DNA of 64,000 bases from Sphingobacteriales bacterium. GTDB taxonomy: Bacteria; Bacteroidota; Bacteroidia; Chitinophagales; UBA2359. Both the position numbers and the translations under genes were made by a program. The notes beneath the pieces were generated by a model, which had not been told where the DNA came from, ran no database searches, and worked only from the letters and a program-made list of their open reading frames with translations. Each line of letters begins with the position of its first letter. The stretch's first letter is position 1. The DNA lies in NCBI GenBank assembly GCA_016711295.1, contig JADJTE010000031.1, positions 170,645 through 234,644 on the forward strand, written 5' to 3'. This document shows, piece after piece, positions 37,159-48,818 of the stretch.

Positions 37159-39502
37159 TTATTGTTGTACGATTTTGACAACTGCCGTTTCGCCATTTAC
37201 TTGTATATAGGCAAAATACATACCTGTTGTTAATCCGAGGCTTTGTGTATCGATGCGTTGGGTATGTCTGCCTGCACTTTGTTGCCCTTGGTAGAGGGTA
37301 GCTATTTGCTCGCCGACAATATTGTATAGGCTGATATGCACTTGGGCGGGCTGGGGTAGTCCGTAGCTAAGGGTAGTTTGTCGGGCATAGGGATTGGGGT
37401 ATGCGGCAGCGGCAATGCGCTCGATGAGGGGGCTTGCTATGCCTACGCTTACCGAGTAGGGTTCGGACGTGAGGGTACAGCCCAATTGCGCCACCATTAC
37501 GCTATATTCGCCCGAAGCGGTAGGTGTATAATTGATGCCCGTGGCACCAGCTATGGGTGCGCCATTCAGCAGCCATTGATAAGCACTATAACCGGGCGTA
37601 GCGGTTAGCATGCCATTGGCATTGCTTACTACGGGCATATCTACATCAACTACTTGCAAGTCGTATTCGGCAACGATATTAGTGCCTTCGTAGGGATAAC
37701 TATAGGTGATGTGGTGTGTGCCTACGCCAGCTAAGGCGGGTATAAATTGTCCGTCTTGGGTGCCATTGCCGATAAGTGTTCCGCCTGCGGGCATAAATGT
37801 GAGGGGGGGGCTACCGCTACAATATGTATCTTGGATATTAGGTATGCCTACAAAAGGTAGATTGTTGCCTTCGGTATATTGGATAAAAGTGAGAAACATT
37901 TCTTCGTTGGTAGTCAAGCCGAATGTGACATAATCGTCGCTCGTATTATCGTAGGTAGCTACGTGTCGTACACCGCTGTTGGCGGGCAATTCTATGAGGG
38001 GTTCGTAGTAGTCGATAGGTGGGTGCGACCAGTCATAGAAACCGTCGCGCGTGCCTTCAAATATTTGGTTGGCTATATTGCCGTTGCCGTCAAGGGCATA
38101 AACGTCATAATCTACGCCGTATTTGTGGGTATGCGAGGTGACATACCATATATTCCACTGCAAACTATTATTGCGGTCGCTCGAAAGTACTTGATTGGGT
38201 GTATTGGGAGCCAGCATTAGGCTGTATATATTTAGGCTGAGGTCTTCGGTGTCTATTACATTGAGGTCGATGAGGGTAGCTACTGTTCCGCCGATAAAGT
38301 CGGCAAGTCCTTCTGCGTCTGTACCGTCTTCGATAAGTTCTATAATGCCATCGACCAATAGTTCGGGCCAATCTTGTTCTAAAAGTTGTGCTTCAAGTGC
38401 GGCAGGGCTAGTGGCAAGGAAAGACTCGGCGATAGGATATAGCAACTCTCCCAACTCATCGCCCGACAGGTCAGCGACCCATGCGGGTACGGCAGCGTCA
38501 TACTGCATGAGTTCGGTTTTCATTTCGCGAAGTGCCGTTCCGTTGGGTTGGGTATATACGTTTAGGAATAGTTCGGCGGGTAATATGGCAGTTCCGTAGT
38601 TAGGTATGTGGTAGTTGAGGTCTAGAACTGTGCCCGCTGTCCATTTGAAAGCCGTACCTGCGGGCAGGCGCATGTCATCATTATCTTGCCAAGCGGCTAC
38701 AAGAGGGCGGTTGGCAGAGGCAAATATGGAATTGACGGCAAAGCCACCGAGTGTGACGAGGTTAAGTCCATCGGGGATTTCGAGGTCGTCGCCTGGTTCG
38801 GCAAATTTATAGAGTAGGAAGTGATGCGATAGGTCTTCCATTTTGCAATCTAATCGCTTTACTTCCACCGGTTCGGTATTTCGGATAGTCGTATTTAACG
38901 TTATACTCTTGTTCCGAATCGGGAGATAGGAAGATAGGACCCAAATGTATTTGGAAACCGAGGGCGGGGTCGGGTGCAGGTGGGCGCTGCATCATGGGGT
39001 AGCCGCCTTCAAGGTAGTAGGTTTGTAGGCGACCAATATCGACTACGTTGCCGTTTTGTGGTGCGCCTGCAATAATCCATTGCCTGACCGTTTCTATCTC
39101 GATATTGGTCAATTGCGACGAGCCATAGGGCGGCATAGAACTGCCCTCGTTAGCATCTAATATGCCGCCGTCTTGTGCATGAACGAGTCCGTTACCTATT
39201 TTGCGCATCAAAAAGCTACGATAAGGGTAGCCCTTGTCAATACGCTTTTCGCCCTTAGCAGCGGAGGCAATATTGTCGGGTACTTGTTCGGTGATGGCAT
39301 TATAAACGGCAGTTTCGTCGCCGCTGAGGTTTAAGTTGCCCGATGGCATAGCACCACTATGGCAAGAGGTGCATTTTGCTTGAAAGATGGTATAAATCTC
39401 GCTAAACGTACTTGTTTGGGCGTGCGCACTTGCGCCGTTTAGCCACCCAATAACTAAGCCGATGAGGGCGTAGCATAGGGTTTGGGGTAGGAATTGTTTC
39501 AT
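37159..39502 (-). CDS. Secreted cytochrome c / copper type II monooxygenase-like protein with T9SS sorting domain (frameshifted near 38890)
   Basis: About 780 residues after repair. The ATG at 39502 (MKQFLPQTL) gives a signal peptide ending SAHAQ. Residues ~34-140 form a c-type cytochrome domain with CTSCH (Cys44, Cys47, His48). After the frame break comes a region resembling the copper type II ascorbate-dependent monooxygenase fold: LVTLGGFAVNSIFASANRPLV, AFKWTAGTVLDLNYHIPNYG, a His-x-His in TSHTHKYGVDYDVY and a Met in TTNEEMFLTFIQY, matching Cu-ligand positions of PHM. An immunoglobulin-like domain and a T9SS type A sorting domain (AYPNPYARQTTLSYGL ... GMYFAYIQVNG) follow. A heme-copper secreted oxidoreductase is likely; the substrate is unknown. 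A TAACTTTG box is at 39607-39614. Confidence 0.8.
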
Positions 39503-39606
39503 ATTGTAGTAAGTTTGGAAATCTCGTTGAATGCTCCTCAAAGGGGATTGATTGTAATATCGCGCCACAGAGTAATGCCTCGTACTTGCTTGAACCTTGG
39601 CGGCGG

Positions 39607-39614
39607 CAAAGTTA
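39607..39614 (-). promoter_or_regulatory. Putative -7 box for the cytochrome/monooxygenase gene
   Basis: Minus-strand TAACTTTG, about 105 bases before the ATG at 39502. Confidence 0.4.
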
Positions 39615-39673
39615 CTTTTTCTTTTCTGTTTGAGGATAAATTTTGGTGACTTTTTTGCCCTTAGCAGTGAGAC

Positions 39674-39999
39674 TATTGGTTTGGTTTTTTAGTTTTGAGT
39701 ATTAATTTTGTCTGCTGTGTATCCATTTCCAAGCGTTAGGACTTAGGAAATAGCGTTAGATAATTGAGATATTAGTTCAAGACCCCCCCTAACCCCCTCA
39801 GAAAGGGGGAATTTATGCAAGATATAATTTGCTGATTATCAACAATTTAAGATAATGTGAAAAAATATTTAATGTATATTATTTTTAAAATGCCGTAGAC
39901 ATATTACATCGGTAACATCTATTAGACACAAGCCTGAGAATGCCGTAGGCATGAAACTCGTGTAAGATAAGTGTATAAAACTTAAAAATCAAACCACTA
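39674..39999 (-). mobile_element. 320 bp miniature inverted-repeat element (MITE-like), copy B (inverted)
   Basis: Ends TATTGGTTTGGTTTTTTAG and, inverted, TAGTGGTTTGATTTTTAAG. The interior matches 26902-27223 in reverse orientation (TGCTGTGTATCC, AAGCGTTAGGACTTAGGAAAT, ATGCCGTAGGCATGAAACTC). No coding capacity. Confidence 0.8.
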
Positions 40000-40165
40000 T
40001 TTGTTCTTAATAAATACAAGCCCCCGAAGAAAAATGAGGACTGATAGCTAAATTGGTGCTTTACTAAGAATGGATAAACCCATTTATTGCCCCACAATCT
40101 AAATCATGGAGCGATGACAAACTGACCAAATGGTGCTTAATTAAGGGTTATCGTGTTGAAACAAG

Positions 40166-43100
40166 CTATCTAATAAGGGTGATATTGCCGCGATAAAATG
40201 TTTCTGAGCCGTCAACGAATTGCGTTGTTATGGCATATACATATACTCCTGTTTCGCAGTTACCATTTTGTCCTGTTCCGTCCCAACCATTCATGTCGGG
40301 GATAGTATTTATTTCGTGATAGACCTTATTGCCCCAGCGGTTATATATTTCAACCTGCACGCTAACGATATTTTGCCCTTGCGGTTTAAATACGTCGTTT
40401 ATGCCATCGTCATTAGGCGAAAATGCACTTGGAATGACAAGCATAAAAATCGAGTAATAGGTGTTCACAATTGCAACTGTATTCATTATATATATCGCTC
40501 GTGCTTGCGTTGCCGTCGTCGCAGTTAGGCGGTGTAATGGGCGTGTTTTCACAAGTACAAGTAGTTGTATTATAGCTGTCTGTTGTGGTGCAATTATTAT
40601 CGTCGCAGTTAGGTGGTGTAATGGGCGTGTGAATACACATACACGTAGCCGTATCGTAGGCATCAGTTGTTCCGCATAAGCCGTCGTCGCAGTTAGGCGG
40701 TGTAATGGGCGTGTTTTCACAAGTACAAGTAGTTGTATTATAGCTGTCTGTTGTGGTGCAATTATTATCGTCGCAGTTAGGTGGTGTAATGGGCGTGTGA
40801 ATACACATACACGTAGCCGTATCGTAGGTATCAGTTGTTCCGCATAAGCCGTCGTCGCAGTTAGGCGGCGTTATGGGGAGTATTTTCACAAGTACAAGTA
40901 GTTGTATTATAGCTGTCTGCTGTGGTGCAATTATTATCGTCGCAGTTAGGCGGCGTAATGGGCGTGTGAATACACATACACGTAGCCGTATCGTAGGTAT
41001 CAGTTGTTCCGCATAAGCCGTCGTCGCAGTTAGGCGGTGTAATGGGCGTGTTTTCACAAGTACAAGTAGTTGTATTATAGCTGTCTGTTGTGGTGCAATT
41101 ATTATCGTCGCAGTTAGGTGGTGTAATGGGCGTGTGAATACACATACACGTAGCCGTATCGTAGGTATCAGTTGTTCCGCATAAGCCGTCGTCGCAAGCA
41201 CCAGGCGTTATAGGATTGTTTTCGCAAGCGCAGGTAGCGAAATTATAAACATCAGCGGTATTACAATTGCTATCGTCGCAGTTAGGTGGTGTAATGGGCG
41301 TGTGAATACACATACACGTAGCCGTATCGTAGGCATCAGTTGTTCCGCATAAGCCGTCGTCACAAGCACCAGGCGTTATAGGATTGTTTTCGCAAGCACA
41401 GGTAGCGAAATTATAAACATCAGCGGTATTACAATTGCTATCGTCGCAGTTAGGCGGTGTTATGGGCGTGTGAATACACATACACGTAGCCGTATCGTAG
41501 GTATCAGTTGTTCCACATAAGCCGTCGTCACAAGCACCAGGCGTTATAGGATTGTTTTCGCAAGCACAGGTAGCGAAATTATAAACATCAGCGGTATTAC
41601 AATTGCTATCGTCGCAGTTAGGTGGTGTAATGGGTGTGTGAATACACATACACGTAGCCGTATCGTAGGTATCAGTTGTTCCGCATAAGCCGTCGTCGCA
41701 AGCACCAGGCGTTATAGGATTGTTTTCGCAAGCGCAGGTAGCGAAATTATAAACATCAGCGGTATTACAATTGCTATCGTCGCAGTTAGGCGGTGTAATG
41801 GGCGTGTGAATACACATACACGTAGCCGTATCGTAGGTATCAGTTGTTCCGCATAAGCCGTCGTCGCAAGCAACTATGCGTTATAGGATTGTTTTCGCAA
41901 GCGCAGGTAGCGAAATTATAAACATCAGCGGTATTACAATTGCTATCGTCGCAGTTGGGCGGTGTAATGGGCGTGTGAATACACATACACGTAGCCGTAT
42001 CGTAGGTATCAGTTGTTCCGCATAAGCCGTCGTCGCAAGCACCAGGCGTTATAGGATTGTTTTCGCAAGCGCAGGTAGCGAAATTATAAACATCAGCGGT
42101 ATTACAATTGCTATCGTCGCAGTTGGGCGGTGTAATGGGCGTGTGAATACACATACACGTAGCCGTATCGTAGGTATCAGTTGTTCCGCATAAGCCGTCG
42201 TCGCAGTTAGGCGGTGTAATGGGCGTGTGAATACACATACACGTAGCCGTATCGTAGGTATCAGTTGTTCCGCATAAGCCGTCGTCGCAAGCACCAGGCG
42301 TTATAGGATTGTTTTCGCAAGCGCAGGTAGCGAAATTATAAACATCAGCGGTATTACAATTGCTATCGTCGCAGTTGGGCGGTGTAATGGGCGTGTGAAT
42401 ACACATACACGTAGCCGTATCGTAGGTATCAGTTGTTCCGCATAAGCCGTCGTCGCAAACACCAGGCGTTATAGGATTGTTTTCGCAAGCGCAGGTAGCG
42501 AAATTATAAACATCAGCGGTATTACAATTGCTATCGTCGCAGTTGGGCGGTGTAATGGGCGTGTGAATACACATACACGTAGCCGTATCGTAGGTATCAG
42601 TTGTTCCGCATAAGCCGTCGTCGCAAGCACCAGGCGTTATGGGATTGTGTTCGCAAGCGCAGGTAGCGAAATTATAAACATCAGCGGTATTACAATTGCT
42701 ATCGTCGCAGTTGGGCGGTGTAATGGGCGTGTGAATACACATACACGTAGCCGTATCGTAGGTATCAGTTGTTCCGCATAAGCCGTCGTCGCAAGCACCA
42801 GGCGTTATAGGATTGTTTTCGCAAGCGCAGGTAGCGAAATTATAAACATCAGCGGTATTACAATTGCTATCGTCGCAGTTGGGCGGTGTAATGGGCGTGT
42901 GAATACACATACACGTAGCCGTATCGTAGGTATCAGTTGTTCCGCATAAGCCGTCGTCGCAGTTAGGCGGTGTAATGGGTGTGTGAATACACATACATGT
43001 AGCCGTATCGTAGGTATCAGTTGTTCCGCATAAGCCGTCGTCGCAGTTGGGCGGCGTTATGGGCGTATTTTCACAAGTACAAGTAGTTGTATTATAGCTG

Positions 43101-46100
43101 TCTGTTGTGGTGCAATTATTATCGTCGCAGTTAGGCGGTGTTATGGGCGTGTTTTCACAAGTACAAGTAGTTGTATTATAGCTGTCTGTTGTGGTGCAAT
43201 TATTATCGTCGCAGTTAGGGCGGTGTTATGGGCGTGTTTTCACAAGTACAAGTAGTTGTATTATAGCTGTCTGTTGTGGTGCAATTGCTATCGTCGCAGT
43301 TGGGCGTAATGGGAGTATTTTCACAAGTACAAGTAGTTGTATTATAGCTGTCTGTTGTGGTGCAATTGCTATCGTCGCAGTTAGGCGGCGTTATGGGCGT
43401 ATATTTTCACAAGTACAAGTAGTTGTATTATAGCTGTCTGTTGTGGTGCAATTGCTATCGTCGCAGTTAGGCGGCGTTATGGGCGTATTTTCACAAGTAC
43501 AAGTAGTTGTATTATAGCTGTCTGTTGTGGTGCAATTATTATCGTCGCAGTTAGGCGGCGTTATGGGCGTATTTTCACAAGTACAAGTAGTTGTATTATA
43601 GCTGTCTGTTGTGGTGCAATTATTATCGTCGCAGTTAGGCGGCGTTATGGGCGTATTTTCCCAAGTACAAGTAGTTGTATTATAGTTGTCTGTTGTGGTG
43701 CAATTATTATCGTTGCAGTTAGGCGGTGTAATGGGTGTGTGAATACACATACATGTAGCCGTATCGTAGGTATCAGTTGTTCCGCATAAGCCGTCGTCGC
43801 AGTTGGGCGGCGTTATGGGCGTATTTTCACAAGTACAAGTAGTTGTATTATAGCTGTCTGTTGTGGTGCAATTATTATCGTCGCAGTTGGGCGGCGTTAT
43901 GGGCGTGTTTTCACAAGTACAAGTAGTTGTATTATAGCTGTCTGTTGTGGTGCAATTATTATCGTCGCAGTTAGGCGGTGTTATGGGCGTGTTTTCACAA
44001 GTACAAGTAGTTGTATTATAGCTGTCTGTTGTGGTGCAATTGCTATCGTCGCAGTTGGGCGGCGTAATGGGAGTATTTTCACAAGTACAAGTAGTTGTAT
44101 TATAGCTGTCTGTTGTGGTGCAATTGCTATCGTCGCAGTTAGGCGGCGTTATGGGCGTATTTTCACAAGTACAAGTAGTTGTATTATAGCTGTCTGTTGT
44201 GGTGCAATTGCTATCGTCGCAGTTAGGCGGCGTTATGGGCGTATTTTCACAAGTACAAGTAGTTGTATTATAGCTGTCTGTTGTGGTGCAATTATTATCG
44301 TCGCAGTTAGGCGGCGTTATGGGCGTATTTTCACAAGTACAAGTAGTTGTATTATAGCTGTCTGTTGTGGTGCAATTATTATCGTCGCAGTTAGGCGGCG
44401 TTATGGGCGTATTTTCACAAGTACAAGTAGTTGTATTATAGCTGTCTGTTGTGGTGCAATTATTATCGTCGCAGTTAGGCGGCGTTATGGGCGTATTTTC
44501 ACAAGTACAAGTAGTTGTATTATAGCTGTCTGTTGTGGTGCAATTATTATCGTTGCAGTTAGGCGGCGTAATGGGCGTATTTTCACAAGTACAAGTAGTT
44601 GTATTATAGCTGTCTGTTGTGGTGCAATTATTATCGTCGCAGTTAGGCGGTGTTATGGGCGTGTTTTCACAAGTACAAGTAGTTGTATTATAGCTGTCTG
44701 TTGTGGTGCAATTGCTATCGTCGCAGTTGGGCGGCGTAATGGGAGTATTTTTCACAAGTACAAGTAGTTGTATTATAGCTGTCTGTTGTGGTGCAATTGC
44801 TATCGTCGCAGTTAGGCGGCGTTATGGGCGTATTTTCACAAGTACAAGTAGTTGTATTATAGCTGTCTGTTGTGGTGCAATTGCTATCGTCGCAGTTAGG
44901 CGGCGTTATGGGCGTATTTTCACAAGTACAAGTAGTTGTATTATAGCTGTCTGTTGTGGTGCAATTATTATCGTCGCAGTTAGGCGGTGTTATGGGCGTA
45001 TTTTCACAAGTACAAGTAGTTGTATTATAGCTGTCTGTTGTGGTGCAATTATTATCGTCGCAGTTAGGCGGTGTTATGGGCGTGTTTTCACAAGTACAAG
45101 TAGTTGTATTATAGCTGTCTGTTGTGGTGCAATTGCTATCGTCGCAGTTGGGCGGCGTAATGGGAGTATTTTCACAAGTACAAGTAGTTGTATTATAGCT
45201 TGTCTGTTGTGGTGCAATTGCTATCGTCGCAGTTAGGCGGCGTTATGGGCGTATTTTCACAAGTACAAGTAGTTGTATTATAGCTGTCTGTTGTGGTGCA
45301 ATTGCTATCGTCGCAGTTAGGCGGCGTTATGGGCGTATTTTCACAAGTACAAGTAGTTGTATTATAGCTGTCTGTTGTGGTGCAATTATTATCGTCGCAG
45401 TTAGGCGGTGTTATGGGCGTGTTTTCACAAGTACAAGTAGTTGTATTATAGCTGTCTGTAGTGGTGCAATTATTATCGTCGCAGTTAGGTGGTGTTATGG
45501 GCGTGTTTTCACAAGTACAAGTAGTTGTATTATAGCTGTCTGTTGTGGTGCAATTATTATCGTCGCAGTTAGGCGGTGTAATGGGCGTGTTTTCGCAAGT
45601 ACAAGTAGTTGTATTATAGCTGTCTGTTGTGGTGCAATTATTATCGTTGCAGTTGGGTGGTGTTATGGGCGTGTTTTCGCAAGTACAAGTAGTTGTATTA
45701 TAGCTGTCTGTTGTGGTGCAATTATTATCGTTGCAGTTGGGCGGTGTAATGGGCGTGTTTTCGCAAGTACAAGTAGTTGTATTATAGCTGTCTGTCGTGG
45801 TGCAATTATTATCGTCGCAGTTGGGTGGTGTTATGGGCGTGTTTTCACAAGTACAAGTAGTTGTATTATAGCTGTCTGTTGTGGTGCAATTATTATCGTC
45901 GCAGTTAGGCGGTGTTATGGGCGTGTTTTCACAAGTACAAGTAGTTGTATTATAGCTGTCTGTTGTGGTGCAATTATTATCGTCGCAGTTGGGTGGTGTT
46001 ATGGGCGTGTTTTCGCAAGTACAAGTAGTTGTATTATAGCTGTCTGTCGTGGTGCAATTGCTATCGTCGCAGTTAGGCGGTGTTATGGGCGTGTTTTCAC

Positions 46101-48436
46101 AAGTACAAGTAGTTGTATTATAGCTGTCTGTAGTGGTGCAATTATTATCGTCGCAGTTAGGTGGTGTTATGGGCGTGTTTTCGCAAGTACAAGTAGTTGT
46201 ATTATAGCTGTCTGTGGTAGTGCAATTATTATCGTCGCAGGTAGCAGGTGGTGTGCAATTAGTAAAAGTTGCGGTTATGGTTATATTGCCCGTTAGATTT
46301 ATGTTCAGATTTGGGTCGTTAGGATTTGCTACGGGGACACCATTAATTGTCCATGACACAAACTGTCCCGTACCAATAGGGATTGCGGTTAAATCAATAG
46401 GATTACCTCCGAAATAATCGCCTGTCCATGGGCTTGTTGTTACGGTGACGGTATTGACTTGTACCGAACCATTCCCGACTATAGTAATAGTAATGGTATA
46501 AGGACCTGTTACGTTATAACAATCGACAATGCCTTGGTCTATGGCAGTACAGCGCGTTAGAATAAAATTGCGTAGATTTTGTACATTATTGTTCCAAGTA
46601 GCCATACTGCCTCCCCACCGTGCTATTTGTCGGGGCATTTCGGGTTGTATTTCGGCTACCATCGAATCGAGCAGGGCGAGCATAAAAGGGCATGAGAAGC
46701 AAGTATTATTTAGGTCGGCATATCTATTGACATATAGGTCATAGGCATCGGGGTTTTCAAATAGTTTATTGAGTAGTTCGATATGTCCTTCGGGGTCATT
46801 TACGTCAGGTCGTCACATCGCAGGGGTCTGATGTGGGTTGTTGCGAAGGAATATCGGTATAATTGATATAGTGGTTAAAGGTAGCGTCCATATCCCACAG
46901 CGCATATCGCCATTTAACTACATTATCGTTGCTATGCCACCATGATGTATTATAATTTAGCCAATCAGAGCATACGGTCTGGACATTGATTATTACATAA
47001 TCCATGAGGCTTAGTATGTCTAATTGGCTTTCTACGTTGGCATAATTGGCAGGTACAGCCATGTTATTACTTTGGATATAGTTATACAATGTATTCCATT
47101 GATTCATATCGCCATATTCAGCCCATGTACCTCCCCAAGTTTTGATATAATCTATTTCGTCGCCATCGCGATTATAATAATAGTCGGTATAATCATTATC
47201 GTCTACTTTTTCGCGTATTTCATACACGCCCCAATATTGTCCGTTGAGATAGACAACGCAAGGTTCTGATTTTCGTTCATCTAAATTGAGGTGGCACCTT
47301 TCAGAAAGAGTATGCACAAAAGCATCGCGTATATGTGCGCCACCTGTCGAGAAAGGGTAGTTATCATTAGCGGCGGGTTTTAGAATAATTCGTTGGAATT
47401 TATCGCGTGGCGATGATTGAAATAGTTGTTCTTGTACGGCATGGTCATACCCATATTGGTCGCGCATAATAAAATCGATACCACGTTGATTATATGCCCA
47501 TGAGTCGTTGCCGTGCTTATTGGTTTGTCCATATCCTTCGTCTATTTTCACAAAATTTTCGTTAAACATTTCGAATCCACTGTTAGGTGTGCTATTTGTG
47601 CCGCCGAATAAGGCAGCAACACCCGACCCTGATAGGGAAATAATTTTGCAGGTATGTGGTGCTACATTGATAAAATAGGTATTTGATTCGACAAAGCTGG
47701 GAAGAATGGACGGATTAGATGAAATAGCAATAGCACGGATAACGCGCGTTTGCGTTACATTGAAAGGGGCGGTATAAAGTGTAGAGGCTGCTGTTGGGAA
47801 ATCGCCATTGTTGGTATAACGTATGGTTATACCTGGGTCAGGAGTAACAATTCCTACACTAACCGAGCCACTATAGGCGCCCGACGCAGGCGTGATATTA
47901 GGCGTAGTAGCATAGCCCAAATAAGCAGTTGTAGTATTAGAAGCATTAGGTGTTGGGTTTGTAAACACCCGCCAGTTGGCACTTCCGTTTGGACTTCTAC
48001 CCCAAGAATGATTATTTTGATTGGGTGTATCTATATCGTTGCCATCGATGAGCGTACCACCTACATTTGATAAATAAATGCCCTCTATATTTTGAGTTTG
48101 GGTAATCTTAAAATTGGTGTGCATATTAGCTCCCGTACCCGTATTGCGACCCGAACACCAAATACGCAAATACCCATTAGCAGCAATAGTAGATCCTGTT
48201 GGGAATGTCCATTTGAGCAAGTTAGCAGAACGGTCGCTTAAATGCCAACCACTCAAATTAACCGCACTACCTGTGGTATTGAACAATTCGACCCAGTCTT
48301 CATTCTCACCAAAATTATCGACAATGGCAGCCGAAGTATTTGCCGCTGAAAACTCGTTAATAACAATTTGTGCCATAGCTTTTGATTGCCATAATACAAT
48401 ACACACAAATGCAAATAGGTATAAGTTTAGCCGCAT
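40166..48436 (-). CDS. Giant CotH/lamin-tail surface protein with ~68 Cys-rich repeats and T9SS type B C-terminus (several frameshifts)
   Basis: One 8.3 kb locus starting at the ATG at 48436 with a signal peptide (SKAMAQ). Domains in order: lamin-tail domain (~23-165; IVINEFSAAN, DWVELFNTTGSAVNLSGWHLSD); chitobiase/FN3-like segment (~180-255); CotH kinase-like domain (~265-600; GHPDxxN-type core not resolved, but QRIILKPAANDNYPFSTGGAHIRD, YLNGQYWGVYEIREKVDDNDY, WRYALWDMDATF fit CotH); an InlB/BACON-like beta domain; about 68 repeats of 28 residues with four Cys each; and a gliding-motility-type T9SS type B domain (IPSAFSPNDDGINDVFKPQG, VEIYNRWGNKVYH). Frame breaks occur near 46812, 45198, 44751, 43395, 43220, 41870, 40875 and about 40450. 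The repeat period (84 bp) keeps all frames open for long distances. Surface adhesin or matrix protein is the likely role. Confidence 0.8.
40517..46240 (-). repeat. 84 bp (28-residue) Cys-rich tandem repeat array with higher-order structure
   Basis: About 68 units, exactly 84 bp apart apart from indels. The Cys pattern is C-x9-C-x4-C-x10-C-x1. Three zones: ~46240-43040 is almost all one type (CENTPITPPNCDD then NNCTTTDSYNTTTCT), with one GLCGTTDTYDTATCM unit near 43770; ~43040-41180 alternates the GLCGTTDTYDTATCM type with SNCNTADVYNFATCA, i.e. a 168 bp repeat; ~41180-40520 alternates GLCGTTDTYDTATCM with NNCTTTDSYNTTTCT. Within zone one a variant marker (TTGGGCGGCGTAATGGGAG) recurs at about 45148, 44727 and 44055, i.e. 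5 and 8 units apart. Confidence 0.95.
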
Positions 48437-48493
48437 GATTTTTTAAAAGTTAGGGATGAAACGCGCCGAAAGATACGATTTTTTTTTTACTTA

Positions 48494-48550
48494 CCCACGA
48501 TTTAAATCCTGGGCTATGAAAATGCCTTAACCCTCAACCATTTTAATGAT
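48494..48550 (+). repeat. REP-like palindromic sequence, copy 1
   Basis: CCCACGATTTAAATCCTGGG, then CTATGAAAATGCC and AACCATTTTAATG. It matches 51695-51761 on the other side of the Roco gene. Confidence 0.65.
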
Positions 48551-48555
48551 TTTTG

Positions 48556-48668
48556 GTAACTATTTAGCCTTGTAGAGGGAACTAATCGAATATGCAGCGA
48601 TGTCAGGCATACTTAGATAAGTATTGCTCATTATCCCATACCCAAAACCCTATACCCTAAATAGCTAC
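48556..48668 (+). repeat. 113 bp dispersed inverted-repeat element, copy 3
   Basis: GTAACTATTTAG ... CTAAATAGCTAC with one mismatch between the ends. The interior is nearly identical to copies 1 and 4. Confidence 0.85.
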
Positions 48669-48789
48669 TGATTAAGTCAATGTTCTATCGATTTGGATAA
48701 CGATTGGCAATCCACTGTTTGGCACTAATCCTGTGCGAACTATTGCCTCTAACCATGGCAAATATGATATACGGCATTATTTTTTTGAT

Positions 48790-48797
48790 TACCTTTG
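48790..48797 (+). promoter_or_regulatory. Putative -7 box for the Roco gene
   Basis: TACCTTTG, 21 bases before the ATG at 48819. No clear -33 element. Confidence 0.4.
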
Positions 48798-48818
48798 TAG
48801 TATAAACAAACCCCCATT

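Larger units (their letters stand above)
39503..40165. other. Intergenic region carrying a MITE-like element
   Basis: 663 bases. About half is the 326 bp element at 39674-39999. The remainder holds the promoter of the leftward cytochrome gene and the 3' flank of the giant repeat gene. No gene is seen. Confidence 0.7.
48437..48818. other. Divergent intergenic region before the Roco gene, with two repeat elements
   Basis: 382 bases. It contains a REP-like sequence (48494-48550), copy 3 of the 113 bp element (48556-48668) and a TACCTTTG promoter box (48790-48797). No gene. Confidence 0.75.

Noticed and set aside
43191..45236. Plus-strand open frames inside the 84 bp repeat array
   Set aside because: They exist only because a repeat whose length is a multiple of three keeps any stop-free frame open; the minus strand has the signal peptide, domains and sorting end.
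40517..46240. CRISPR-like array
   Set aside because: Units are contiguous, without unique spacers, and translate into conserved Cys-rich protein repeats.
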